Shown: positions 43,725 to 52,712 of the stretch, in pieces
How the letters are laid out: each line of letters begins with the position of its first letter
Position numbering within the stretch: the stretch's first letter is position 1
From: Streptomyces barringtoniae
Lineage (GTDB): Bacteria > Actinomycetota > Actinomycetes > Streptomycetales > Streptomycetaceae
DNA: 64,000 nucleotides
NCBI RefSeq assembly: GCF_020819595.1
Contig: NZ_JAJHNP010000003.1
Location: 372,001-436,000 of the forward strand
Reading direction: 5' to 3'
Translations under genes and position numbers: made by a program
The notes under the pieces: model-generated
What the model was told of the DNA's origin: nothing
The model's input: the letters and a program-made list of their open reading frames with translations, nothing else
Databases searched by the model: none

Positions 43725-45881
43725 TCAGCGCGGGAGGACGGCGCCGGCGCTGCGGTGGAGCATGAACTGGGGGCAGGCCAGGACGAGCAGGGGGCGGGCC
43801 CGGTCGATGCCGAGCCGGCGCAGCTGTCCGGCGAGGGGTTCGGCCGCCGCGGTGTCCAGCCGCAGCCGCACGCCGGTGCCGGGGTGCAGCCGCAGCCTGC
43901 CGTGGGCCCGGACCAGGGTGCGTACGGTGCTGTCGGCCCGGCGGCCGTAGAGGGTCCAGTCGGCTTCCGGGCAGCGGACGCCCGGTCCGAGCCGGCCCTC
44001 GACGGTGAGCCCGAGGTCCCCCGACCGGACGCCGATCTCCCGGCCCATCAGGTCGGCCTCGGCGGTCGTCCGCATCGCGGGCTGGCCCCAGATCTCCCGG
44101 GCGACCACGCGGGCCTCGTCGCTGGTGACGGCGAGGGAGAGGACGTAACGGCCGGTGCGGCGCAGGTCGGCCCGGCGCAGCAGGTCCGTTGCGATGTCGT
44201 ACGGCCGGGGCCGCCACAGGTCGTCGACCAGGACGGACAGGGCGATCTCGGTGTAGGGGCCGATCGTGGAGCAGCGGTGCTCGTAGAGCGACAGCACGGC
44301 GAGGGCCCGTCGGCCCAGCCGGCTCGGGGTCGGCCGGGTGACGCCGGGCAGCAGGCGGCGTGCCGCGTCGGCGGGGACGGGGAAGCAGAGGTGGGCGGCG
44401 GATGAGTCGTAGTAGCGGACCGGCACGTCGACCGGGCCGGCCGTCGTCGGGATCGAGCTGGTCGGCAGGGTGAGGAACGGGTAGCCCTCGGGCGGGCGGG
44501 CGCGGTCCTTGAGCTGGTAGGCCTGGGTGCGCACGATCGGCCCGCGGTACGGCGTGAGTGCCGCGTCGACGCCCTCCCGGGCGACGGGAATGACGGTGCG
44601 CAGATGCTCGATGTACTCGCGGAGCATGTGGCACAGCGGGAACACGCGGGTGGGCCCGGTGTAGTCGACCGCGTGCCAGTGCGGGTGCGGGTCGAAAGCG
44701 GAGCCCGCGTCCCGGCCGTCCAGGACGGCCATGATGTCGTGCTGGTTGGTGACGGCGGCGACCCAGGTGCGCGGGTCGGCGGGCTTCTTGTTGTCGACCG
44801 GCGAGCCGACGGCGACGACGTGCGTGACCCGGTAGGTGCGGCAGAACTCCTCGTCCCGGGCGAGGTTCATCAGCGCGAGACCGCCCTCGCCGTGCCCGAT
44901 CAGCGCGAGGTCGGCACCGCGCGGGATGCCGTAGTCCGCCAGGGCGAGCAGGACCGAGCGGGTGTGGGGCGAGTCGGTCATGAACAGGTTGTGCCAGGCG
45001 CGGACGAAGTCCTGCGGGGCGTCGCTGCGCGGCCGGCCCGGCGCCATGCCGGGCACCTGGACGACGTAGCGGACGACACCGTCGGGACCGCGCACGTTCT
45101 GCACGAGGATCCGCCCGCCGCTGGACAGCACCTCGATGTTGCGCAGAAACCCGAGGAAGGAGCCCTCGGTGGCGATGAACTGTCTCTCCTGGTCCGTGAG
45201 GTCGACCGCCTCGGCCGCGCCCTGCCCCTGGTCCGTTTCCTTCGGCGGATCGTGCGGCGGACCGGCGGACGGCTCGCGGCCCGCGGCGAGCGCCCAGCGG
45301 GCAGCGTCGCGCTTCGGGTCCTCGTCCAGCAGGGCGCGGACGGCGACCAGTTCGGCCATCAGCGGGCCCAGTCCGCACAGGGCCCGCTGGGCGCCCCGGT
45401 CCCGGAACAGCGCGCGCAGCGCCCGTACCGCCTCCAGGTCGCGGTCGGCGGTGACGGCCGCCATCAGCCGGCGCATGCCGGGGTCGCGTCCGAACTCGGG
45501 GTGGTCGACCAGCACGGCGGCGATCCTCAGGCGCAGCGAGGTGACGGCGACCAGCGCGGCGAGGCTCTCCCGGCCCAGGACCGCACGGGCCGCGCCGAGC
45601 ACCTGGCCCACGCCCTTCGGTTCGGTGATCGCCGAGCCGCCGAGGCCCTGTTTGTTCGTCAGGGCCCGCAGCAGCGCCCACTGGGCGGCCAGGCCGGTAC
45701 GGGGACGGCGGCGCGCGGAGGCGGTCAGGGGCGGCGCCGACAGCGCGGTGCCGGTGCGCGCGGACACCGCGCGGATGCCCTCGGCGACGTCCACCACGTC
45801 CCGTGCGCACCGGCGCAGCAGCTCTCCGGCATCCTGACCGTCCGGCGTGGGCCGTCCGGGTGCGTGGCCGTCCGCTCGCAT
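43725..45881 (-). CDS. Fusion of degenerate alpha/beta hydrolase and acetoacetate-decarboxylase-like domains
   Basis: The 718-residue protein starts at ATG 45881 behind GGGAG. Residues 1 to about 225 are helical with no family I know. Residues about 255-450 form an alpha/beta hydrolase whose elbow reads LIGHGEGGLALMNLA; the nucleophile Ser of GHSxGG is Gly331. Residues about 465-718 match the acetoacetate-decarboxylase superfamily (GYPFLTLPTSSIPTT, YYDSSAAHLCFPVPAD, YTEIALSVLVDD). The Schiff-base Lys of the PKK motif is absent (IWGQPAMRT). Both expected activities are therefore probably lost or changed. No signal peptide is seen, so it should be cytoplasmic. Confidence 0.75.
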   Translation of the reverse strand: MRADGHAPGRPTPDGQDAGELLRRCARDVVDVAEGIRAVSARTGTALSAPPLTASARRRPRTGLAAQWALLRALTNKQGLGGSAITEPKGVGQVLGAARAVLGRESLAALVAVTSLRLRIAAVLVDHPEFGRDPGMRRLMAAVTADRDLEAVRALRALFRDRGAQRALCGLGPLMAELVAVRALLDEDPKRDAARWALAAGREPSAGPPHDPPKETDQGQGAAEAVDLTDQERQFIATEGSFLGFLRNIEVLSSGGRILVQNVRGPDGVVRYVVQVPGMAPGRPRSDAPQDFVRAWHNLFMTDSPHTRSVLLALADYGIPRGADLALIGHGEGGLALMNLARDEEFCRTYRVTHVVAVGSPVDNKKPADPRTWVAAVTNQHDIMAVLDGRDAGSAFDPHPHWHAVDYTGPTRVFPLCHMLREYIEHLRTVIPVAREGVDAALTPYRGPIVRTQAYQLKDRARPPEGYPFLTLPTSSIPTTAGPVDVPVRYYDSSAAHLCFPVPADAARRLLPGVTRPTPSRLGRRALAVLSLYEHRCSTIGPYTEIALSVLVDDLWRPRPYDIATDLLRRADLRRTGRYVLSLAVTSDEARVVAREIWGQPAMRTTAEADLMGREIGVRSGDLGLTVEGRLGPGVRCPEADWTLYGRRADSTVRTLVRAHGRLRLHPGTGVRLRLDTAAAEPLAGQLRRLGIDRARPLLVLACPQFMLHRSAGAVLPR

Positions 45882-46090
45882 CCGACGCTCCCTCGCTCTC
45901 CGACGTACGACGACACATGGCAGGGTTCGGCCGCACCGGAGGGCGCGATCCCGGTCCCATCGTCGGCCAGGGTCACCGGGCCCGCACCTTCGTCCGTCCA
46001 GGCAGCGCAACCCACGCCGGTGACCGTGCGTGACCGCACGAAGATCGCTCCGGCGGCCGCTCCCGCAGGCCTCCCGTGCTGCCCCGGCGC

Positions 46091-46549
46091 TCACGCTCCG
46101 GGCATCAGCCCCGCCGCCACGGTGGCCCCCAGCTCCCAGCACGCCTCCGTGTCGGCCTTGCCGAGTTCGCCGGTGACCGTCACCGCGTCGGCCGCGCGGC
46201 GCCAGCCGAGGCCGGTGGTGACGGCCTCGATGGCGCGGACGGCGCCGGTGACGTCGTTGCCGCCGTGGACGTAGTAGCCGAACGGCCGGCCCCGGGTCTC
46301 GTCCAGGCAGGGGTAGTAGATCTGGTCGAAGAAATGTTTCAGTGCGCCGGACATGTACCCGAGGTTCGCCGGTGTGCCGAGCAGATAGCCGTCGGCCTCC
46401 AGAACGTCGGAGGCGGTCGCCGACAGGGCGGCCCGGCGCACGACGCGGACGCCCTCGATCTCCGGTGTCGTGGCCCCGGAGACGACGGCCTCGAACAACG
46501 CTTGGCAGTTGGGCGAGGGGGTGTGATGGACGATCAGCAAGGTAGGCAC
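46091..46549 (-). CDS. Flavodoxin-like NAD(P)H-dependent oxidoreductase
   Basis: GTG 46549 starts a 152-residue protein with the flavodoxin fold: PTLLIVHHTPSPNCQALFEAVVSGA, whose HHTPSPN loop should bind FMN phosphate, then ADGYLLGTPANLGYMSGALKHFFDQ and PFGYYVHGGNDVTGAVRAIE. It is likely to be an FMN-dependent quinone or metal reductase. It is divergent from the double-GNAT gene across 102 bp. Confidence 0.82.
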   Translation of the reverse strand: MPTLLIVHHTPSPNCQALFEAVVSGATTPEIEGVRVVRRAALSATASDVLEADGYLLGTPANLGYMSGALKHFFDQIYYPCLDETRGRPFGYYVHGGNDVTGAVRAIEAVTTGLGWRRAADAVTVTGELGKADTEACWELGATVAAGLMPGA

Positions 46550-46651
46550 ACCCCGCACCCTGCCGTGCCCCCGTGGCGCCTCGCAAACGGCGGGCGTAGC
46601 GGGCGGCGCGGCGGGGTAGAGGCTGTGCACGGGGAGGACGGAGGGGCTGCC

Positions 46652-47596
46652 GTGACGAGCGCCAGTGCACCACAGGCCGGCCCCCGCCCGGAGCGGCTGC
46701 CGGCCGGCTACCGGTGGCGGCCAGCGACCACCGCCGACGTCGACGCGATCCACGGCCTGGTCGCCGCCTACGAGCGCGCGCTGCACGGCCTCGCCATGAC
46801 CGGCGCCGACCGGATCACCGCCGAGCTCGCCCTGCCCGGTCTGCGGGCGGAGGACGACACGCTGCTCGTGTACGACGGCACGGGCGCGCCGGCCGGCTAC
46901 GGCTGGGTGAACGGGCGGCGGGCCAGGGTGCATGTGCACCCGGGTCACCGGGGCCGGGGTCTCGGCGGCGCGCTGCTCGCCTGGACCGAGACCAGGGCCA
47001 GGCGAGCGGGCAGCGACCGGCTCGCGCAGACGGTCGCCGACGGCGACGGCGCCGCGACCGCGCTCCTGCGGGCCGGCGGGTACTCCCGGCTGGTCACGGA
47101 GTGGCTGCTGGAGATCGCGCTGCCGGGCGGACCCGAGTTGCCCGGTCCGCCGGCGGGCATCACCGTACGACCGTTCCGGCACGGCGACGAACAGGCCGCG
47201 TACCGGCTCACCGAGGACGCGTTCGACGAGTGGCAGCCGCGGCGGAAGAGCTACGCGGAATGGGCGCGGGGCACCGTCGAACGCGCCACGTTCCTGCCGG
47301 CGGCGTCACCGCTCGCCTTCGCCGGCGGCGAACTGGTCGGGGCCGTGCTGTCGCTGGACGTTCCGGGCCACGACGAGGGATACGTCGAGCGGGTCGCGGT
47401 ACGGCGCGACCACCGCGACCGGGGCATCGCCCGCACGCTGCTGCACGAGACGTTCCGCACCTTCCACCGCCGCGGCAGGCCGGTCTGCACCCTGTGGACG
47501 CACTCCGGTACCGGAGCGCTCTCGCTGTACGAGCGCCTGGGGATGACGGTCCGGCGCAGTTCCACGGTCTACGGCAAGCCGCTCGTCACCGGCTGA
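46652..47596 (+). CDS. Tandem-GNAT acetyltransferase (mycothiol-synthase-like layout)
   Basis: GTG 46652 follows GAGGGG. The 314-residue protein has two complete GNAT domains. The first has the acetyl-CoA loop RVHVHPGHRGRGLGGALLAW, the second VERVAVRRDHRDRGIARTLLHETF with LYERLGMTVRRSSTVYGKPL. This layout is shared with mycothiol synthase MshD and many uncharacterised Streptomyces proteins. The start TTADVDAIHGLVAAYERALHG is typical of the latter. I do not call it mshD, because its key sequences are not clear and the gene has no mycothiol neighbours. Confidence 0.82.
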   Translation: MTSASAPQAGPRPERLPAGYRWRPATTADVDAIHGLVAAYERALHGLAMTGADRITAELALPGLRAEDDTLLVYDGTGAPAGYGWVNGRRARVHVHPGHRGRGLGGALLAWTETRARRAGSDRLAQTVADGDGAATALLRAGGYSRLVTEWLLEIALPGGPELPGPPAGITVRPFRHGDEQAAYRLTEDAFDEWQPRRKSYAEWARGTVERATFLPAASPLAFAGGELVGAVLSLDVPGHDEGYVERVAVRRDHRDRGIARTLLHETFRTFHRRGRPVCTLWTHSGTGALSLYERLGMTVRRSSTVYGKPLVTG

Positions 47597-47688
47597 CCGG
47601 GCCCGAGGCCGGCCGCGGGGGAAAACGCGTTCGGTGCTGTCAGTGCCCTCGGTTACAGTTGCGCCCCTGAACAGGAGGGGAGCGGCAC

Positions 47689-48387
47689 GTGCAGGTCAGG
47701 GTGGGGTCCGCGCGGGGTGCGGTGGTCGCGGCGGTGGCGCTCGCGACGATGCTCGGCGGGTGCGCGAAGCCGGCGGACGGTGACGGGAAGAACGCATCCA
47801 GCGCGTCGCCGACCGCCGGGAGCGAAGGGGCCGATGGGACGGCGGCGGCTGGCGGCGGTTCGATCGGCGCGGCCGGTTCGGACTGTGAACTGCCCGTCCG
47901 TTTCGACATCGCCAAGGACTGGAAGGCCAAGGCGATAGACACCCAGGCTGAGCTGTCGAAGACGTCGAAGGGTTCCGACGGCGATCTGAGCGGGTCGCTC
48001 GCCGACGCCTTCCTGCGCCAGGGACCGGTCACCGCGGCCTGCGAGATCGACGCCAAGCCGGCGGGCCACATCGGCTTCCTGCGTGTGTGGACCGGCAAGG
48101 CGGGGAAGGCCGACGCGGGCAGCGTGCTGCGGGAGTTCGTCGCCGCGGAGGACGACGTCAGCAAGGAGAAGTACCACTCCTTCAGAACCGGCGGCGGCCT
48201 GACGGGCGTGGAGGTGGAGTACCTCAGCACCAGCAAGCTCCTGGACGAGACCAAGAAGGAGACCGCGCTCGCGGTCGGCACGCCCCACGGCCCGGTCGTC
48301 CTGCACCTCGGGGGGATGGACACCGAGGAGCACGAGGCGATGCGGCCCGCCTACGAACTCGCCAAGCGCACGCTCGAGTTGAGCTGA
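47689..48387 (+). CDS. Membrane-anchored lipoprotein of unknown function
   Basis: GTG 47689 has AGGAGGGG at a good distance. The 232-residue product has a lipobox MLGGC at 21-25, a Ser/Gly/Ala linker of about 45 residues and a globular part (CELPVRFDIAKDWKAKAID, GHIGFLRVWTGKAG, GTPHGPVVLHLGGMD, AYELAKRTLELS). It resembles Streptomyces lipoproteins of about this length with no known role. The gene converges on the DUF1996 gene with a terminator between them. Confidence 0.8.
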   Translation: MQVRVGSARGAVVAAVALATMLGGCAKPADGDGKNASSASPTAGSEGADGTAAAGGGSIGAAGSDCELPVRFDIAKDWKAKAIDTQAELSKTSKGSDGDLSGSLADAFLRQGPVTAACEIDAKPAGHIGFLRVWTGKAGKADAGSVLREFVAAEDDVSKEKYHSFRTGGGLTGVEVEYLSTSKLLDETKKETALAVGTPHGPVVLHLGGMDTEEHEAMRPAYELAKRTLELS

Positions 48388-48450
48388 GCGCCACCGCCCG
48401 GAGCGCTCGGTTCGCAGAAGGCACGCCCTGTCCGCGCGGGGCGGTGCACG

Positions 48451-48486
48451 GCAGGGCGGTCTCCTCGGGGGAGGGGACCGCCCTGC
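48451..48486. terminator. Terminator hairpin between convergent genes
   Basis: GCAGGGCGGTC (48451-48461) pairs perfectly with GACCGCCCTGC (48476-48486) across a G-rich loop of 14 nt. It separates the lipoprotein stop at 48387 from the minus-strand stop at 48520. Confidence 0.75.
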
Positions 48487-48519
48487 GGGAGTCGGCCGGG
48501 TGTCGTCGGCCGGCCGCCG

Positions 48520-50574
48520 TCAGTAGCGAAGGCGCCTGGCCCTGAGCAGCATGACCAGGCCCGACATGGCGAGCAGGGTGCCGAGCGCCGCGGGCCACAG
48601 GTGCGCCCCGGTCTCCGCGAGCGCGCCCTGCGTGCCCTGCGGCTGGGGCTGTGCGGTGGCCGACGGGACGGACCCAGCGGGAGTGGCCTGCGCGGACGCG
48701 GACCGGCTGGGCTCGGGCCGGGCCGCCCCGGGTTGGGTGGGCGAGGACGTGAGCCCGGGGGCGGAGGTGGCCGTGGACGGCGCCGGCGGGGTGGACCCGT
48801 CCGGCTCGGCGGTGTGGTTCCGTTTGGTGCGGCGCTGCTGCTTGGCCGTGCCGTTGTCCGGTGCGGTCGTGCGGGCCGGTGCGGTCGTGCGGGCCGGTGC
48901 GGTCGTGCGGGCCGGTGTGATGGTCGCGTCGGTCCTCGGTTCCGTGCCGGGCTGTGTGGCCGGGGGCGCCGGGGCGGAGGTGGCGGTGGCGGTGGCGCCG
49001 GGCTGGTCCGTCGTACCGGAGCCCGGGGCGGCCGTCGTACCCGAGCCGGAACTCGCCGTGGGCGACGCCGTCGTACCCGCGTTGTCGCCGCCGGGGCCGC
49101 AGGTGCGGCCGGAGTTGATGCAGTCGACCATCTGGCGCATCAGATCCTCGTCGAAGACGTTGATGAAGTCGCCGTGGTCGGTGACGGGCTTGTGCAGCTG
49201 CTCGGGGAAGGAGTCGACCGCGAAGAGCGGGACCGTACGGCCGCCGTCCTGGAGGCTCGGCGCCTTGACGTCGTAGACGATGCGCTCCACCAGCTGCGGG
49301 ATGGGGCGGAAGCCGGCCGGGCAGGAGCCGTCGGGGGCGGTGAAGGCCACGTGGGTACGGTGGTTGGCGCTGTCGATGTTGCGGCCGTCCCAGCAGCTCT
49401 GGAACCGGAAGCTGCGCACCACGTCGCTGCCCGGCGGGCACAGCGGGTACTTGTCCTTCAGCTGCCGGTTCTCGTAACCGGTGCAGCTCCAGGAGGCGTT
49501 GGCGTTGCCGGGCCCGTTGACGAAGGCCTTGGCGTCGCCGGTGATGATGCGCAGCAGGCGGGGCATGGGGGTGACCTTGCCGAGCGGGTTGCCGGTGAAG
49601 GTCAGGGTGACCTGCTTGGGGGTGACGATCTGGCCCGCGTTGCCCTCCGTGCCGCCGCCCGGGGATCCGGCGTCCCGCTCCTGGGTGCCGTTCTGCAGGC
49701 GCAGCACCGGCCAGTAGTAAGAGGACTTGTCACCCTTGTCCACGCAGCTCGTGCCGGCGCCGGCCAGGTCGTCGTCGCTCGCGAAGGCGTTGTTGCCCTG
49801 GTTGCCGACGTAGTCGTGGAAGTGATGGGCTCCGTTGGAGACACCGGGGGCGACGATGACGTTGTCGGAGTTGAACAGGCCGTTGGCGTTGACCCCGCAG
49901 TCCGAGGCGAAGCTGCCGCGCGAGGCGTCCGCCTGCTGTGGCGGGTTCGGCGCGTCCGGCGGTGCGGAGGTGATGTCCGCGTAGTCGGAGACGACGGGTC
50001 CGTTGCCGCCCTGCCCGGCGCCGCCCGGCTGGGCGGACGAAGTCGCGGTGGCGGTGGACTGGGGGGCTGTGGACCGGGTGCCGTCGCTCGCGCCGTCGGC
50101 GCCGGGGCGCAGGGTGCAGGCGGCCAGGGCGTCCAGGCCTTGCGGGCGCTCCCCCGCCTGGTCGATGGCGTCGGTGATCCGTCCGATCGCCGCGGCCCGC
50201 TGGTCCTTCAGCGGGTTCATGATGGTGCCGTCGACCGAGCCGGAGCCCTGTCCGCCGGCCTGCCCCGACTGCTGGAGCTGCCGGTACGCCTCGGCCGTCT
50301 GCCGGTCCAGCAGGGCGAGTTCGCGGTCCACCGCGGGACGGGCCGCGTCCGGCACGGCGGTCAGCCGGCTGCCGACGTCGGGGCAGTCGATGGTCGTCAT
50401 ACCCGCGGACAGCACGTGTCCGGTTCCGGTGGTGTCGGATCCGTCACCCCAGCCCTCGGTCGCCGAGGCGTAGACGTTGGCCGCGACGAGGCCGCCTCCG
50501 CCCAGCATCAGGGCGACCGCTGCGAAGGTCGCGCGTCGTACGCGGGTCGGGCGTCTGCGCTTGTTGCGTGCCAA
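48520..50574 (-). CDS. Cell-wall-anchored DUF1996 protein with LAETG sortase signal
   Basis: TTG 50574 is chosen because AGGGGAC lies just upstream and the product then begins with a basic signal peptide (ARNKRRRPTRVRRATFAAVALMLGGG). The 684-residue protein has an N-terminal helical part, then a DUF1996 domain (FASDCGVN, DNVIVAPGVSNGAHHFHDYVG, FRFQSCWDGRNID, HRTHVAF). A long Thr/Pro/Ala-rich stalk with ARTTAP repeats follows. At the C-terminus LAETG (652-656), a hydrophobic helix and RARRLRY form a sortase class E signal, so the protein should be linked to peptidoglycan. DUF1996 has no proven biochemical role. Several Cys and His residues suggest disulfides or metal binding. Confidence 0.88.
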   Translation of the reverse strand: MARNKRRRPTRVRRATFAAVALMLGGGGLVAANVYASATEGWGDGSDTTGTGHVLSAGMTTIDCPDVGSRLTAVPDAARPAVDRELALLDRQTAEAYRQLQQSGQAGGQGSGSVDGTIMNPLKDQRAAAIGRITDAIDQAGERPQGLDALAACTLRPGADGASDGTRSTAPQSTATATSSAQPGGAGQGGNGPVVSDYADITSAPPDAPNPPQQADASRGSFASDCGVNANGLFNSDNVIVAPGVSNGAHHFHDYVGNQGNNAFASDDDLAGAGTSCVDKGDKSSYYWPVLRLQNGTQERDAGSPGGGTEGNAGQIVTPKQVTLTFTGNPLGKVTPMPRLLRIITGDAKAFVNGPGNANASWSCTGYENRQLKDKYPLCPPGSDVVRSFRFQSCWDGRNIDSANHRTHVAFTAPDGSCPAGFRPIPQLVERIVYDVKAPSLQDGGRTVPLFAVDSFPEQLHKPVTDHGDFINVFDEDLMRQMVDCINSGRTCGPGGDNAGTTASPTASSGSGTTAAPGSGTTDQPGATATATSAPAPPATQPGTEPRTDATITPARTTAPARTTAPARTTAPDNGTAKQQRRTKRNHTAEPDGSTPPAPSTATSAPGLTSSPTQPGAARPEPSRSASAQATPAGSVPSATAQPQPQGTQGALAETGAHLWPAALGTLLAMSGLVMLLRARRLRY
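48860..48913. repeat. Three 18-bp tandem repeats in the stalk of the DUF1996 gene
   Basis: The unit GGTGCGGTCGTGCGGGCC occurs three times without a mismatch (48860-48877, 48878-48895, 48896-48913). On the minus strand it encodes ARTTAP three times. Exact copies imply recent expansion and possible length variation of the stalk between strains. Confidence 0.9.
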
Positions 50575-50876
50575 GGTCGTCCCCTGTGTGGTGTGTGCGC
50601 CGGTCGGGCATGGAGCTCCCCGGCCCCATACGGAGGGCGGCACCGATGTGTTCAACCGAATCGTGGATTCACCGGGACCTCACAGGAAAACGCGGAACTC
50701 GCCCTTTCCCCTTCGAACAACACCACGAACATCACAAATACGTATCGGACATTTCACACCTCAACCTTCACACGAGGTACACACCTTGGCTAGGTTGACG
50801 CCAGGCCGCCCGGCCCTCGACCGGCCGGACGCAACGGCCCAACTGCCCCGCGGGGCAAGGAAGGAGCGTGTCTTCC
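50575..50876. other. 302-bp divergent region between DUF1996 and NlpC/P60 genes
   Basis: The right part (about 50690-50790) is low in GC, with AACATCACAAATACGTATC, and probably contains promoters. No clear operator, riboswitch helix or small gene was recognised. NlpC/P60 genes of actinobacteria may be under c-di-AMP riboswitches, but I could not fold one here. Confidence 0.45.
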
Positions 50877-52661
50877 ATGGCGCCGGAGAGCCGCGACGAG
50901 GTGGCGCAGGACGAGGTTCGGCAGCGGGTCGACTCCCTCTACGACCAGGCCGAGAACGCGACCGGGAACTACAACGCGACCCGGGCCATGGCCTCGGTGA
51001 CGCGCTCTCGGGGCGTCCCGCTGGCCAAGCGCTCGGGGCGGCGACCGGATCCCGCTCTCGACGCGATCGCCCGGCAGTGGTTCGACGGGGCACGCGCCAA
51101 GCTCGGCCCGACCGTCCCCGCGGCGCTGCCCGCCGACCGGATGCCCGACCGCCCGGCAGCGTCTCCTGGCCGTGCCTGGGGCCGGATGGGCGGCGGCCTT
51201 CCGGGCGGCGCGCCGGACGCCCTGGGCGTGGGCCCGTCCGCTCGACGGCCCGCCCTGGAGCGTGCCATCGAACGTACGGTGGCCGAGCTGACAGCCGGCC
51301 GGGCGACGGACCCGGAGAGTCTTGCCCTGGCCGCACGCGAAAGCGGACGCGCCGCATTGCCCGGACCACGCCGTCCCGAACTGCCGAGCGCCGGCGCGGA
51401 GTTGCCGGCGCTCGACGGAACAGGTGCGCCCGGCGCGGGCGCGGCGAGCCTGGCACTCCCCGGCGCAGCAGCCCTGGTGGGTCCGGATACGGGGGAAATA
51501 CCGGCCGGCCTCGATCCGGTGGGACCGACCGGCCTGGGACCGGTGGAACCGAGCGGCCTCGGACCGGTGGAACCGGCCGGTCCCGGTGCTGTGCCACCCG
51601 CCGGCCCCGGTCCCGTCGAGACCGCCGTCCTCCCGGTGACCGTGCTGTCCACCGCGCAGGACACCCCGGTCCAGGAACCGTGGACACTGCCCGGCCCCAC
51701 CGCGCCGGGACGCCCCTCCCCCGCCGCGTCCAAGTCGAACAACCAGCGCAAACTGGCCGCGGCGAGCGATGTGATCACCCGGTACACCGCCCGACTCACC
51801 ACGGCCGCCGCGGCCGCTCAAGCCGCGCCCATGACGGCGACACCACCGCAAACCGTTGCGGCCGCGCCGTCGGGGTCCCTTACGGGCATCCCGCCGGAAT
51901 CCCTTACGGCCATGGCGCAGGCGTCGGTTACGGCCACGCCACCCCCGCCTACGACGGCCGCACCAGCCGCGCCGGTCACCACCGCACCACCCATGCCGGT
52001 CACGGCCGTGCCACCCATGCCGGTCACGACCGCACCACCCATGCCGATGACAGCCGCACCCGCAGCTCCCGCATCCTCGGCTCCCGTCACCCCCGCACCC
52101 CCCGCCCCCGCCACAGCCGTACCGCCCGCGCCACCCGTGCAGCCTCCCTCCCCGGACCCCGCGGCCACCCAGTGGCAGCAGCCGTACGGGGCGCCACCCG
52201 GTGCGACGGCCACCGCGATGCCGGCCTGGGACACCTCGCCCACCACCCCGGCCCCCGTGACCGACACCGCTGCCCTCGCCGCCGGCCCTGAGTCGCCCCG
52301 TGCCGTGCGGGCCGCCAAGGCCATCACCTTCGCGCGGGCGCAGATCGGGAAGCCGTGTGTGTGGGGTGCGACCGGGCCGGACTCGTACGACTGCTCCAGC
52401 CTCATCCAGGCCGCCTGGAAGGCCGCCGGCGTTCAGTTGCCGCGGGCCGCGTACGAGCAGGCCCTCGCCGGTGCGCCGGTCACCCTCGCCGGGGCCGAGC
52501 CCGGCGACCTGGTCCTCTTCTTCGACGACGACCGGCACGTGGGCCTCCATGTCGGCGGCGGCATGATGGTGCACGCGCCGGGCCCGGGCTCGTCCATACG
52601 CGAGGAGTCGATCTACGGCGCCGGGGAGTCGGCGATCCACCGGATCGTCCGGCCCGCCTGA
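50877..52661 (+). CDS. NlpC/P60 peptidoglycan hydrolase without a recognisable signal peptide
   Basis: ATG 50877 follows AAGGAG by ten bases. The 594-residue protein has an N-terminal helical part (RDEVAQDEVRQRVDSLYDQAENATGNYNATRAM), a long Pro/Ala-rich middle with degenerate GLGPVEPxG and PPMPVTxA repeats (about 220-450), and a C-terminal NlpC/P60 domain. The catalytic Cys506 is in DSYDCSSLIQAAWKAAG, His554 in RHVGLHVGGG and His566 in MVHAP. The domain cleaves peptide cross-links in peptidoglycan. The start shows no hydrophobic signal, unlike most family members, so export by another route or an incorrect start must be considered. Confidence 0.85.
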   Translation: MAPESRDEVAQDEVRQRVDSLYDQAENATGNYNATRAMASVTRSRGVPLAKRSGRRPDPALDAIARQWFDGARAKLGPTVPAALPADRMPDRPAASPGRAWGRMGGGLPGGAPDALGVGPSARRPALERAIERTVAELTAGRATDPESLALAARESGRAALPGPRRPELPSAGAELPALDGTGAPGAGAASLALPGAAALVGPDTGEIPAGLDPVGPTGLGPVEPSGLGPVEPAGPGAVPPAGPGPVETAVLPVTVLSTAQDTPVQEPWTLPGPTAPGRPSPAASKSNNQRKLAAASDVITRYTARLTTAAAAAQAAPMTATPPQTVAAAPSGSLTGIPPESLTAMAQASVTATPPPPTTAAPAAPVTTAPPMPVTAVPPMPVTTAPPMPMTAAPAAPASSAPVTPAPPAPATAVPPAPPVQPPSPDPAATQWQQPYGAPPGATATAMPAWDTSPTTPAPVTDTAALAAGPESPRAVRAAKAITFARAQIGKPCVWGATGPDSYDCSSLIQAAWKAAGVQLPRAAYEQALAGAPVTLAGAEPGDLVLFFDDDRHVGLHVGGGMMVHAPGPGSSIREESIYGAGESAIHRIVRPA

Positions 52662-52712
52662 GCGGTCGGCGGACCGGGCCGAGCGGCACGACCGGGACGA
52701 CCCGGACCGGGA

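Noticed and set aside
46652..47596. Naming the tandem-GNAT gene mshD
   Set aside because: Two GNAT domains alone are not sufficient; specific mycothiol-synthase features and context are lacking.
50575..50876. c-di-AMP (ydaO-type) riboswitch before the NlpC/P60 gene
   Set aside because: The known association prompted a look, but I could not find the conserved helices or motifs.
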